Shown here: positions 42,217 to 53,006 of the stretch, in pieces
Layout of the letters: each line of letters opens with the position of its first letter
Numbering within the stretch: the stretch's first letter is position 1
Origin: Peronospora farinosa
Lineage: Eukaryota; Oomycota; Peronosporomycetes; Peronosporales; Peronosporaceae
NCBI GenBank assembly: GCA_947646735.1
Contig: CANTFK010000103.1
Coordinates: 92,618-156,617, forward strand
DNA length: 64,000 nucleotides
Reading direction: 5' to 3'
Notes under the pieces: generated by a model
What the model saw: the letters and a program-made list of their open reading frames with translations, nothing else
What the model was told of the DNA's origin: nothing
Database searches by the model: none
Translations under genes and position numbers: made by a program

Positions 42217-43066
42217 CCGGACGATATCCCTTCAGCCGCCCGACATAGAATGTCGGGTGTAGTCGCAATGAAGAGGGGACGTCGAGTGTATAAGCGTCGC
42301 CGATTGCCTTAAGAACCTTGAATGGACCGATGAAGCGTGGCGCGAGTTTACTCGCGCTCAGGTTAGTGACCGCTGAATCCTTATAACCTTCCGTAGATAA
42401 TAATACACGGTCGCCTTTCTCAAACTTGCTCATGTTCTTTCTGCCATGTTTTTCAGCGTTCTCCTTCTGCTGGTCTACCGCAGATTGTAGTGCGTCGCGT
42501 ACAAACCGGGTGATGGCTTGACGTTGAAGTATAAATTCCGACACAGCCATGTCATCAATTGGTCGCGTTGACTCAATCGGCGCGTAGTTGGCAGTAAGTG
42601 AACGCTTACCCGAAGTCGGGTCAATCAATGTCTGCGCAGTCCATCGAGCTAATGGGGACGCCACGTCTGATGGCGTCAAAATGGCCGTCTTTGCCTTGGA
42701 TCGGGTTACTGCATTCGCGCTCAAAATACCGTGAGCTGCACTCGATCCTTGTTTATCACCTTTATCTCCCCCCAGAGTGGAGCCACTAGGTGTTGTGGGT
42801 CGCCCCACGGCAAGGAGAGTAGGAACACGAGGGTGACGAGCCGAATTCACAAAAAATGGCGTCAACCCTGTTGACGCGTGTACGGCGTTGTTGAGTGCGA
42901 ACTTAGCGAGTGGTAAAAATGCACTCCAACTTGTGAATGACGTAGCGTAACTTCGAAGAACGTCTTCGAGGACTCGGTTCACGCGCTCGGTCTGCCCATC
43001 CGTTTCCGGATGGGCCGCAGTCGACATCAGCAGTTTTTTTTCGAGGAGCTCGAAAAGGACGTCCAA
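41620..43066 (-). pseudogene. Family C integrase C-terminus and chromodomain
   Basis: The ORF 42128-43066 includes the end of the catalytic core with Glu (DGQTERVNRVLEDVL) and the GPY/F region (RFIGPFKVLKAIGDAYTLDV, FYVGRLKGYR). Here, unlike family A, integrase core and tail are in one frame. The ORF 41750-42049 shows a chromodomain (PPPLVDAEGKVRWIVDRIVG ... RYRVRWL) with an unusual spacer inside it. The frame between the two is broken. Confidence 0.85.
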
Positions 43067-46000
43067 AATGCGGATGTAAATCGCGGATTACGGTCCAAAA
43101 AAATGTTTTCTGGAAGGCCGTGATGACGGGTCACTGCGTCGATGAAGTGCGCCGCGGTCTCTGCCGCGGTGATCTTAGCGTGAACAGGCACGAGATGTGG
43201 ATCTGTCAACAAAGACCAAGATTCCCGTTCGAGCTTGGCTATCGGGCGCAAGCCCGAAGATGAAGTCCATCGAAACTGATATCCAGGCCTCTGCTGCAAT
43301 TGGCAACGATCGCAAGGGAGCCTGTGACGATGGTGATGGCTTCACACGCTGGCATATTTCGCACGTTCGGATCCAGCTGCGTACGCACTTATACATGTGG
43401 GGCCAGAAGAAGTCTCGAGACACAGCCGCGAAAGTCTTTTCGCGGCCTAAATGGCCGCCAGCAGGGGCATCGTGGTACTCGTGGATGATTCTTGCACGCA
43501 AATCCATGTCGTTGGCAATCACCGTGCGAGGAGCATCGAATTGGTCGATGCTATACAGAAGCACAAAATGCCGTCTAAACTGTATCGATGAATGTGGTCT
43601 CGCTTGGTTCGGGATAATGCTCCCAGTGCAGCATCGCTGGTAGCACGCAGATACTCGATAATGTCTGCATAATCTGAGTCACCCTTGTACGCTGCGACAA
43701 TCTCATCAAATAAACACGGCTCGGGTGTAACCCGAGTTAGGTTCAGCGATACACACATCGCACATCGGTCATCATCGTCCTCGTCATCAGTAGCCTGAAA
43801 ACTCAGAGCAACCCGAGAATCGAAGTCGGGACGTCGTAACAAGGCGTCAGCGAGAATATTAGTTTTGCCTGTCTTGTAATGCACGACGAAGTTGTACTCA
43901 GAAAAGAATGAGAGCCATCGTGCCATCCGTTAGGACAGGTGTGGGCTCTTCATCGCTGTGCGCAGCGATGTATGATCGGTGTACAAAGCAAATGTACGTT
44001 CACCAAGGAGATTCACGCGATAATTGATGAGTGCATAGCGCATCGCTAATAACTCCTTGTTGTGAACCGGATAGTTCTTCTCAGCTGGCTTCATCTGTCG
44101 CGACTGATAACTCACGACTCGTTCACGGCCCTCATCATCAAATTGCATGGGGGCACAACCGATTGCAAAATCACTGGCGTCGCAAACCACGTGTAACGGC
44201 TTGGAATCGTCTGGTAGGACCAGGACTGGCGCTGACGCTAGGCTCTTCTTTACTGCTTCGAAGGCTGCTTGGTGCTCGGGACGCCACAACCACGTGGCGT
44301 CTTTCTTCAAGAGTGACGACAAAGGCTGGATAGAACCAGCATAATCCTTCGTATACTTGTGCAAATAATTAGCCAAGCCGAGCCACTGGCGCAACTCCGT
44401 AGGGTTCTTGGGCGTGGGCCAAGAACAGATGGACGACACCTTCTCTGGATCAGCTCTAACTCCCGATTTACTCACATAGCAACCTAACACCGGAATCTCC
44501 GGTGCACAAAAGACACACTTCTTGAGATTCGCGTACAACTTGTTGTCCCGCATAACTTGAAGCACTTGCTTCAGGTGTTGAAGGTGAACTTGGACATCGT
44601 TGAGGTTGCCCTCGGCGCTACTGTGGACGAAAATGTCGTCAAAATTACTTGGAACAAAGTTCCGAAGGGGTCTCAACACTTAAGACACCATTCGATTGAA
44701 AGTGGCCGGAGCGTTCTTCAACCCTTGTGGCATTATCAGCCAATCCCATAACATTCCACTCGGGGTGCTCACCGCGGTGAGTGGGATATCGCTCGGGCGC
44801 ATCAAAATCTGGTAAAAGCCATCGATCAAGTCGATGGCACTGAAGATGACACTTTCTGACATGGAATTCAGCACCATTTCCTTCCTGGGAATAGGCGTTT
44901 GCGCAGGAATAGTGGCATCATTCAACTTATTGAACGCATGCACTATCCGCCAGCCTCCCGTAGCCTTCTTCACGCAGAAGGTTGGACTCGAATGTGGTGA
45001 GATACTTTCACGCACATGACCCGCTTTGCGGCGGCCTTCGAAGAATGCGTCAATAGCTTCGACTTGATCTCGGGGCAACGGCCACTGCCTTGTCACACAA
45101 TACTTCGACCCTGGCACGAGATAAATCTCTTGCGGTCCGCAGGAAGCTCAGCCGGGATCTTGTCCGGGGACACGTCTGCATACTCACGAGCATTGTCGTA
45201 GACAGGGTTACCAGACTCCCGCAGAGCCTCCCATGATTGTGACACAAACCTTTCTTCACGCGCTGACTTTGGCTCAGCGCTTTGAAGACGCGTCATATGC
45301 TCCTCGTTTGCCGCGGTAACCACCTCGTTGGTTAGACACACTTGTTCCACAGTGCCTCCCTTAAGGTCACGTAGGAAATGCTTCCAGGACAGCCCTGGAA
45401 GGCATGTAATGGAAGACGCATCACGAGGAGGACTCTCGACTTCAATATATTGGCGCCTTTGTGGACTCCCTTCCACGTACACGATAGCGTGGACACATTC
45501 CAACGCTAAATTCTCGGTGCTGTTGTCCCCATCGTGCTTCGAGTCACTACTCGAAGCTGGCGAACCGCAGTCAGGTGATAAACCATCACCCCCCTCTAGG
45601 CACTGGATGTCGTCATCCAAGAAGCCGGAAACACTGGACGGGAGTACCCCAAACTCGACCGTCGACACTTGATGCGGGAGCTCCTGCTAGGCCGCCGTAA
45701 ACCCGTTTGGGAGCCCCTGCCCAACCACAATATGCCCATGTGGGAACCTCGGTTCGACCACAGTGGGTGATGATGGGAATCCCGGTTCGACCATCATTCT
45801 CTCGCGTGGGGACTCCTGTCCGTCCACGTTGTACTCGTGTGGGAGCCCCTGCTCAACCACAATGTGCCAATGTGGGAACCTCGGTTCGACCATCATGCTC
45901 TCGCGTGGGGACTCCTGCACGTCACACTCGTTGGCGAGCTCTTGCTCGTCGTCATAATGCCCCTGTGGGAGCCCCTGCTCGACCACAATAGGTGCAGATG

Positions 46001-46781
46001 GGAACCCCGGTTCAACCGCATTAATGACGCGCGGGAACCCCTGTTCGACCGCGTCGTCTTCGTCGTCCTCTTCGCTCTGTAGCGAGGAGTTAGTGTCACT
46101 TGTGTCTCGAAGATCAGCAAAAGCAGTGCAGAGAGGGCCATCGCTCGCTCTGTGCACCGCCAGCATCGTGGAATCACGATCCACGACTGTGACATTCGGC
46201 CAGTCACTTGGAGATACCAAGAGATGGGTAAACACTTCACTGACATCGAACTTGCGTCGACATCTCACTGATCTGGCTAACCAGTCGATCTGGGGCTTAT
46301 AACGTGCCAACCATGGCATGCCCAGTATGCAATCGAATGCATAATTCATTGCGATCACCAAGAAATCATCATTACTGCGAAAGCCATCAAACGTGTACGG
46401 CAACGACACTTCGCGCCGCGATACGCGGTGTGGTTTCCCGTCAGCCAACTTGACGACGACTTGGCCAGGTCCCTCACGGACCTGAATACTGGGAGGCAGA
46501 ATCGATAAACAAGATTCACGAAAGAAATTATTCGTTGCTCCTAAGTCCAGGAGTGCTCGCAGAGGTCGCCGGACGTCGGCGACATGTAAACTGACAATAA
46601 TCAGACGTAAATCACCACTCGTAGTGGTGGCTTTAACCGTGCGCGTAGCGCAGGAGGACTGGAAGGTTGGGCTGCCACCGGGGGACCCGGAACTCCGTTT
46701 CAACCAGTAGGGCGCCCTACACCTACTGGTCCCCACCGTTTTTTGGACGTGCGGCCGGTACAGTACCCTCATGATGGGCAT
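43027..46781 (-). pseudogene. Family C pol: protease, RT, RNase H, integrase N-terminus, broken
   Basis: In order on the minus strand: protease with LLDLGATNNFF (catalytic Asp present) and MPWLARY (45687-46781); a variable linker with repeated VEPGFP/VEQGLP-type units; RT split into 44680-45117 (SPTFCVKKATGGWRIVHAFN) and 43930-44679. There the YxDD box reads NFDDIFVHS, with Asn for Tyr. RNase H follows (VVCDASDFAIGC, YTDHTSLR), and then the integrase zinc domain (HEYHDAPAGGHLGREK, CEICQRVKP) at 43175-43564. Stops and frameshifts separate the pieces. Confidence 0.88.
46703..46744 (-). promoter_or_regulatory. -1 frameshift signal of family C
   Basis: A AAA AAC in the gag frame at 46738-46744, a 7-nt spacer, then a 9-bp stem (46722-46730 with 46703-46711). 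The stem core CCAGTAGG/CCTACTGG closely resembles that of family A. In this decayed copy the -1 frame meets TGA soon after the stem, so the signal no longer feeds into the pol ORF. Confidence 0.7.
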
Positions 46782-47680
46782 CCACTACTTGCACCGATAT
46801 CGGCGCTGGCGCACGGCTCTCTGCCGCGCGATGATCTGGCTTGCGACAACGAAAGCAAACCATTTGACGCCCGGTGCGAGCCTCACTTTTATGGGAAATG
46901 ACACGTCGTCGGTCGTTCGACGACTCAATAACGTCGATCTTCATAGGTTCTGGACCAGAAGGACGGGGAACGGTGACGACCGAGGGTTTGGCATATGCCT
47001 TTGTGACCCTAAAGTCTTCACGGAGTGCGATGGCAAATGCCTCCTCCAATTTGGCAGGCTCGGCGCGCTCCAGCGATAAGCGGGTATGCCCCTCACGCAT
47101 ACCATCCACAAAGACATTCACCTGCGTGTACATGTCGATAGGGTGCGTGATAATACACGACGCCAGATGCCTAGCCATCTGCATGTAGTCGTGCATCGCC
47201 ATTTTACCCTGTCGCATCGACAGGAATCTTGATCGCACCAGTTTCTCCTCTTGCGGTGGCTCGAAAGCAAGACGAAGATCGTCCTGGATGGTATCCAAGG
47301 TGGGGAATGCGTGCTCGTCCACAACGAGCTTACCAAGGGCCCACTCCTTGGCCTTCCCGGTGAGGCGGGAAAGAAGAAAGTTGACCTTCGCCTGGGGAGC
47401 TCAAGAAGTCTCGAGGCGATGGCGATATAAACTTCTTGGAACCACCGATTCAGCGACAACCGGTCCTTACCTTCTCCAGAGTAGGAGGAGGTTTCCATCT
47501 TCACGGCCTCATTACGTGAAGTTCGCGAGGTAGTTAAGCCTCTCCGGTTGGATTCGGCGAGCTCACGTGCCATAAACTCGTGTATGGCGAGACGTTGCGC
47601 GTCAGGGGTCGCTGATCTCATCAGCGACGCGACAAATACCTCTCCCGATATCGCCGCGAGGCGATTAAGGGCATCCCACT
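46723..47680 (-). pseudogene. Family C gag, frameshifted
   Basis: Two frames cover gag: 47118-47621 (N-terminal part, EFMARELAESNRRG, FQEVYIAIASR) and 46723-47322 (capsid-like, [20 protein letters not shown], then a zinc knuckle). The knuckle reads [14 protein letters not shown], the last Cys replaced by Ser. It ends in a basic tail at the slippery heptamer, as in family A. Confidence 0.85.
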
Positions 47681-47796
47681 CAACACAGTAAGATAGAGGA
47701 AGGTCGCGTGCTCCAGAAATAGATCTGGAGCGTCAAAGTACGACGATTAGCTCATCCCAAACTCGGGCATAGGAAGGACTACAAGGTGCTACCAGG

Positions 47797-48139
47797 TTTA
47801 ACGGGGCTAAAACGTACCGTCACTAGCTTACACGTGCGCTTGAGGAAGACTCAAGCCCAAGTATTAGGTATTAAGTAAATTTAACTCTGATAATATATTT
47901 TGGTTTTAATTCGTACTAATTACGAAGATTTTAGTCGTAATAAATACGACAGTGTTCCCGCCTTTCGAGAACCACACAATTTCAGATTGATTTATCATTG
48001 GTACATATTGGTGACTTTAGGCCCAATAATAAACCAATAATAAATTACCACGCTGTGCCCGCTATTCGGGCCCAGCACCTGCCTACATATGTAATTGTTT
48101 ATTCATAATAATACTATGTGTGTAATGTAGCCCATTCCA
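47797..48139 (-). repeat. Family C LTR, 5' LTR
   Basis: 343 bp. The termini read TTTAACGG and CATTCCA on the plus strand, each one base off the expected TGTAACGG and CATTACA. The primer site TGGTAGCAC (minus strand) lies two bases inside. The LTR borders family D RNase H sequence on its right side. Confidence 0.82.
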
Positions 48140-48600
48140 CCTGGTGCCTTGCCTTAAAGTCTGGTGTGCGCGATAACGTGTCAGCCAAGACATTCGACTT
48201 ACCTGGCTTATATTCAACTTTAATATTAAATTCAGAGAAGAATGTTAGCCATCTCGCCATCCTAGGAGAAAGGTGCGATGAGTTTATAGCGGTCCGCAGT
48301 AATGCGTGATCCGGGATAAACCACAATGGATAGGTGCCCAAGAGGTGCACTGAAACATTTACAAGGGCATACTCACTTGAGAGTGATTCATTTTCATGCA
48401 CAGAGTACTTCATTTCTGCGGCTTTCTAAAGCCGAGACTGATAAGATATGACACGTTCAATGCCGCTATCATCCTTCTGCATAAGTGCGCTGGCGATTGC
48501 AAAATTTCTTGCATCACAGACTCTGGCAATGCCAAGAACGGTGCCTCTACAAGAGATTGCTTCACTGATGTGAACGCATCTTCTTGCTCCTTAGATCAAT
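48140..48600 (-). pseudogene. D2 RNase H region
   Basis: Minus-strand pieces resemble gypsy RNase H: SALMQKDDSGIERVISYQSR (in another frame near 48430-48490) and then the ORF up to 48413 with YALVNVSVHLLGTYPLWFIPDHALLRTA. It ends with ARWLTFFSEFNIKVEYKPGKSN and the conserved LADTLSR. The Thr-Asp-His motif reads Pro-Asp-His. The region is cut by the family C LTR at 48139. Confidence 0.82.
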
Positions 48601-48621
48601 TCCTCGAAAAAATAATTGATA

Positions 48622-48683
48622 AAAAATAAATAAATGGTTTAATTTCGGTATGTTCACCGAAATTAAACCATTTATTTATTTTT
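48622..48683. repeat. Perfect 28-bp inverted repeat, 6-nt loop
   Basis: Arms 48622-48649 and 48656-48683 are exactly complementary, with AATTTCGGT next to the loop. It lies between RT and RNase H of D2, where D1 has uninterrupted coding sequence. It is therefore a later insertion of about 0.1 kb that replaced a few codons and ends the RT ORF (stop at 48672). Confidence 0.88.
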
Positions 48684-49832
48684 ACTAACATCTTCTGCAT
48701 CCTTTTTCAAAAGGTCAGACAATGGCTTAGTCTGCTCCGCATAATTCTTGCTGTACTTATGCAAGTATTGAGCTAGCCCAAGGAATTGCCGCAGATCCTT
48801 CACGTGTCGTGGGACTGGCCATTCCTTTACAGCCTTTACCTTTTCTGAGTCTGCTCGTACACCATGTTTACCTACGATGCAGCCCAGCACAGGTATCTCG
48901 GGGACCCTAGTTACGCACATCTGCAAGCTCACGTATAACTGGGCGTCACCCAGAGTCTGCAACACAGCGTCTAAATGACGCTTCTGCGACTCTATTGCGC
49001 TCAAACTGTCCTCCACCCTACTATGCACGAATACATCGTCAAAGTAATGGGGCGCGTAGTCACGGTTCTGACGCATTACATGAACTACAACCCGGTTGAA
49101 TGTTGCTGGAGCATTTTTCAACCCTTGTGGCATCACAAGCCACTCCCACAGCATACCGCTTGGGGTGCTTACTGCCGTTTTGGCTACATCAGTATCTCTC
49201 ATAAGATCTTGATAGTAGCCATCCTTCAGATCCAACGCGGAAAAAATAGTTGACTTTCCCATGAATTTCAACAAGACATCTTTCCGCGGGATCAGCGTTT
49301 GAGCCGGAATGGTGGCCGTTTTCAGCTTATTATAAGCATGAACCACGCGCCATCCACCTGTTGCTTTACGCATACAGAAGGTCGGGCTGCAGTGAGGCGA
49401 CTTGCTCTCACGTACATGTCCCGCCTTGACGCGCTTGTCGAAGAACTCATCGATGTAGTCGACTTGTTCCTTCGACAACGGCCATTGCCTGGTCACACAA
49501 TACTTGGTGCCAGGCTCCAGGTCAATCTCGTGCCTGATGCCCCTATCGGCCGATAGGCGGCTCGGCACTTCTGCGGAAAACACATCACGGTGTTTCCACA
49601 GAACATCATAGAACGGTCTGTCTTTTAAGGCATCCCAGCCTTGAGCAGCAAACCGTTTCTTCTTGTCTGTTTCCAAGACACTCTCATCCAGTGTGGACGA
49701 CGAGCAACAGTCCACCACGTTCTCTTCTGGAACTGGTGCGACTATCTCGTGGATCTTTCCTTCCTTTAGTTCGGACAGGAACAGATTCCACGTCATCTCC
49801 GATAGATTTACTATCTCCTCGGCATATTCCAA
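48672..49832 (-). pseudogene. D2 reverse transcriptase
   Basis: A 386-codon open frame covers nearly the whole [67 protein letters not shown], the catalytic YFDDVFVHS, and thumb elements to LSDLLKKDAE. It then enters the hairpin insert and stops. Compared with D1 it keeps the N-terminal RT part. Upstream it is separated from protease by the copia tail. Confidence 0.9.
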
Positions 49833-50039
49833 GACAAGTGGAGCACCTCAACTGAGGAAGCCTTCGGCATCTTTTCTTGGACGGCCTCGAACAACTCGTT
49901 CGTAGTTCCGTCCTCTTGGACCGAGACTGATCCAAGGGTCAGTCTTTTCGACGTGCCCTTGATCATCTTAATACGTCTGGGCTCATAACCTGTCACACTT
50001 ATCATTGCGCAGGTGAATGTCGTTGTTCTGTAGGGTGAA

Positions 50040-50480
50040 AAATGCAGAGTAGGGAATAGAGAACACGAATCACTTGCTTCCCACTGAACAACTTTATGAT
50101 TGAGGAGGGAAAAACCTCGTAGGTGACAACCCCCTCTGTTAGACTATACTACAGTCGATAACAACAGGTGTACCTCAACTGTCGACTTCAACGATGCGTC
50201 CCAGCATCATGCGACTAACTATTCGATGTCCCACCTAGAATCAGGAACACGACATCTTGTACTTCGTCACACTCCCTCTTCGTTGTCTCTGATGTCTTGT
50301 GGTGTGGTAGTCGTAGGCACTGGCACAATATTCAACATATGCCGTAACCTCTTAAATTGCGTAGGGCCAAGAGGCTTGGTTAAGATATATTCCAGCATCC
50401 TCGTTGTTCGAGGCACCACGACCTTTGACCTAGAAGAAGGTGACGTTGCTGTATTAGCCAACGCACTCCTTCCAGCCGCA
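50040..50480 (-). mobile_element. Captured Ty1/copia 3' end inside D2
   Basis: Same insert as at 25170-25655: the minus-strand ORF 50267-50461 encodes ILTKPLGPTQFKRLRHML, the Ty1/copia Pol C-terminus. A purine tract and LTR-like sequence follow to about 50040. In this copy the preceding residues read LEY where D1 has LAD. Its presence at the same point in D1 and D2 dates the capture before their separation. Confidence 0.7.
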
Positions 50481-50488
50481 CCAGGCCC

Positions 50489-51209
50489 CTAGCTCTGTGC
50501 CGGTTCTTGTGGCGCTTGACTTCCTGTCAGCCTACCATCAACTGCCACAGTCTCTCGGCTCTGTGCAGGACCATTGAACGCATGACTACCTGTCATCGTC
50601 CCATTCACTACACCAGTCTCCTCAATATGGGTAGGAATATGTGTCACCTGGCTTTCTGCCAGGGCACTTCCAACTACACCACTCTTTTCGAGCTGGGTAG
50701 TTCCTGGTGCCGATTGACATACCTTCATCGCACCCTCGACTGTGTTGGATACAGCATCAGCCACATAAGCCTCTCGCAAGAGCACATCCTTTCCGGCGTC
50801 TTGCGTAGAGCTAGCAACTGTGCTTGTACGCCAGTCTATCCATGGTTGGTGTTTAGCCAACCAAGGCATGCCTAGGATGAGGTCATACGGACTCTCCTTT
50901 ACCTAGCACTGTGAACTTCTCTTTACAAGAGAAGTCACTGAAACTGAAGGCGAGTTCAACTTGAACTCCCTCCGATTTGACGAGCGCGCCGTTCGCTAAA
51001 CGAACGATCGCCTCTTCTCGCTTGCCATCCTGGCAAAGCAACTCATAACTCGCTGGTCTCTTTTTCAGAGCCGCGAGTTTCACCAAGTTTTGTGATGCAT
51101 CCGAATACACGAGAAGGGTCATCACTTGGTCATAGCCTCGTACACGAGCGCTATAGACCAAAAGGGTTGAGGCACGACCTTTCGGAACCTCAGGGACTAT
51201 GCTACCCAT
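50489..51209 (-). pseudogene. D2 protease and linker, catalytic motif lost
   Basis: The ORF 50883-51209 is nearly identical to the D1 protease and has the same Tyr-Ser-Asp-Ala-Ser in place of Asp-x-Gly-Ala-Ser. The ORF 50489-50869 starts MPWLAKHQPWIDW, the conserved end of the protease fold, followed by a repeated Gly/Thr-rich linker (TGVVNGTMTGSHAF, VAVDGRLTGSQAP). Confidence 0.8.
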
Positions 51210-51270
51210 TTTTTTATCACTATGAACGTAGGGGTAGCTTTAGAGTCCGCGGAAGTAGGAAATCCCGCCC

Positions 51271-52361
51271 CTACTGCGCTTTCACATTGTCTGACCCATC
51301 TTGGGCAGGTGCTGAACCCGTGCGTAGTGCACGCTGGTTTTTCGCACCTCTCTTCGGGTAAGGAGCCTTCCTGCTGGGTGTATTAACACCAGCATCAAGT
51401 TTGGCATAGCAGTGAGTCATCATATGGCCGCCCGTGCCGCACTTGTAGCAGACCACGTCTGCATTGCCTAACTCCATTGGAGTGGCATCCGAATTCTCGA
51501 ACGACGGCTTATATAATAAGCTGTCGCTGAGGCACTGCTGTAGGATTGCTCCTCAACCATGGCAATTCTAATTGCCTCTTCAATTGCCTTTTGCACCTTT
51601 CTAAGAAGGGACTGACGCGATGGGCCGTGCCATAGTCCGTTCTTGAACGTAGGCACCTTAATGTGCTCTGGTATTGGGCCCACATTATAAGACGCAGACA
51701 TCGAATGCATCTCCTGCACCTACTCTTGCCGAGATCGTTTCGCCTGTCGTGCTACAAAGAAGCGCGCCATAAGCAACACATCGTTGTTAGGCGGCTTACA
51801 CATGGCGCGAATCTTTGAATTAAAAATCGCTTATGATGGAAACGCATCATCGTTTTGCCATCAGCGCAGAGTAAGCTCAATCTGAAGCTTTTCCACGCAA
51901 ATTTGATATACCATCCTGGTGTTGTCTTCGATGAGCTGCGCCATACCGCATTGCTCCATGGCTAAAAGCCAGTGAATAACCGTATTTGGGGCAGTCCCAT
52001 CAAACTTCGGAAGGTCCATCCGAATGGGCCTTGGCTGATTAGACCGGACCGAGAGCGTCTCAACAGTTCTGTTGAACGCCTCATTCCGAGATTGCTCACA
52101 CAAAAGCTCATCCTGAGACTTATTGATAGACTCATCCGTGGCTTGGCTGTTTAACTCGGACGTGTTTCTACGCTGTACGAGAACAAACACCTCAAATTGC
52201 TCCAACTGAGCAACGTGTTGCTCAGGAGGACAGTGCAAGAGGTTGTCCAGGGCTTGTTCACCAAGTCCCTGCGCCAAATGCTCTGCCAACTCCCTCTGAT
52301 TTTGGGAAGGCTGGAAAAGTCTCCCCAATCCATATTGAGGGACATCCGTAGTCACACGCAC
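51271..52361 (-). pseudogene. D2 gag, broken
   Basis: Open pieces 51861-52361, 51468-51719 and 51271-51477 correspond one to one with those of D1. The CCHC knuckle reads CYKCGTGGHMMTHC. The stop after the first piece is shared with D1. Confidence 0.85.
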
Positions 52362-52405
52362 GCTCAGAGAGAAGGGTCGTGGGAAGAACTACTAGTGCTA
52401 CCAAG

Positions 52406-53006
52406 TGTAGACAGGCGCTTCGAAAGAAGCTGCTACGTACTACGCGAGCACACACCTTCGAGCAGCGTGAGGAAGCGGTTAGACCGTCTTACCTCCGCGT
52501 GCGGTGGTGGTGTTGTTGGTCGGCGCTAAAGCGCTGTACCAACCGTTGCCGGTCGCTTTGAAGCAAACCGCGCAATGAACTTCTAAAAAAGTGTTTCACT
52601 TGCTACACGCAGAAGCTTATTCAGCTCCTCATGCGCAGTAAGCAGTAATTAGTAAATTCAAGACTGACTTATATTTAATACCTCTTATTTAAATATATAA
52701 CTAACTACTAATTGGTTAAATGTAAAGATCGGATACGCGTCTCTTTAGAAGCGTATCCCTACGTGCGAGCTAAAAATGTCTTTAAGTTCGTTGGTGACGT
52801 CTGTTTGAAGCGTCACCATGACGTCTAGTCCCAACTGGACGTCATCCCCGTTGAATGTGAATCCATCCATGGATATCACATTCACGAGGGTGGGTCACAT
52901 GGATGTGCCGCACCCAAGTGGGAGGTCTAAGGTACCTCGTACCCATTTAGACCTTTCCGTTAAGTAAAAATACTTTACGAACCCGTGTAATTATTAGCCC
53001 GTTACA
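52406..53006 (-). repeat. Family D LTR, 5' LTR of D2
   Basis: 601 bp from TGTAGACAGG to CGTTACA on the plus strand. The primer site TGGTAGCACTAG (minus strand) follows two bases inside the element. The next bases, ACGTG (53007-53011), are probably the target duplication partner of AAGTG at 35951-35955. Confidence 0.88.

Larger units (their letters stand above)
40501..48139 (-). mobile_element. Ty3/gypsy element, family C, nested in D2
   Basis: A minus-strand element with the 5' LTR at 47797-48139, gag, pol, chromodomain and a 3' LTR up to 40772. The 3' LTR lacks roughly its last 75-80 bases, so the left border is imprecise. Gag and pol carry several stops and frameshifts. It is older than family A by the number of lesions and shares primer site, frameshift heptamer and antisense ORF with it. 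Confidence 0.88.
35956..53006 (-). mobile_element. Ty3/gypsy element, family D copy D2, split by a nested element
   Basis: It runs on the minus strand from the 5' LTR (52406-53006) through gag, protease, copia insert, RT and RNase H to about 48140. It resumes at 40500 with integrase and chromodomain and ends in the 3' LTR (35956-36544). The gap is filled by family C (about 40501-48139). The two halves join logically: RNase H ends at the right border of C and the RNase H-integrase linker begins at its left border. D2 is non-functional (gag frameshifts, mutated protease, foreign inserts). Confidence 0.88.

Noticed and set aside
22588..53006. D1 and D2 as arms of a large inverted segmental duplication
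   Set aside because: Similarity stops at the LTR ends and flanks differ, which fits two insertions better.
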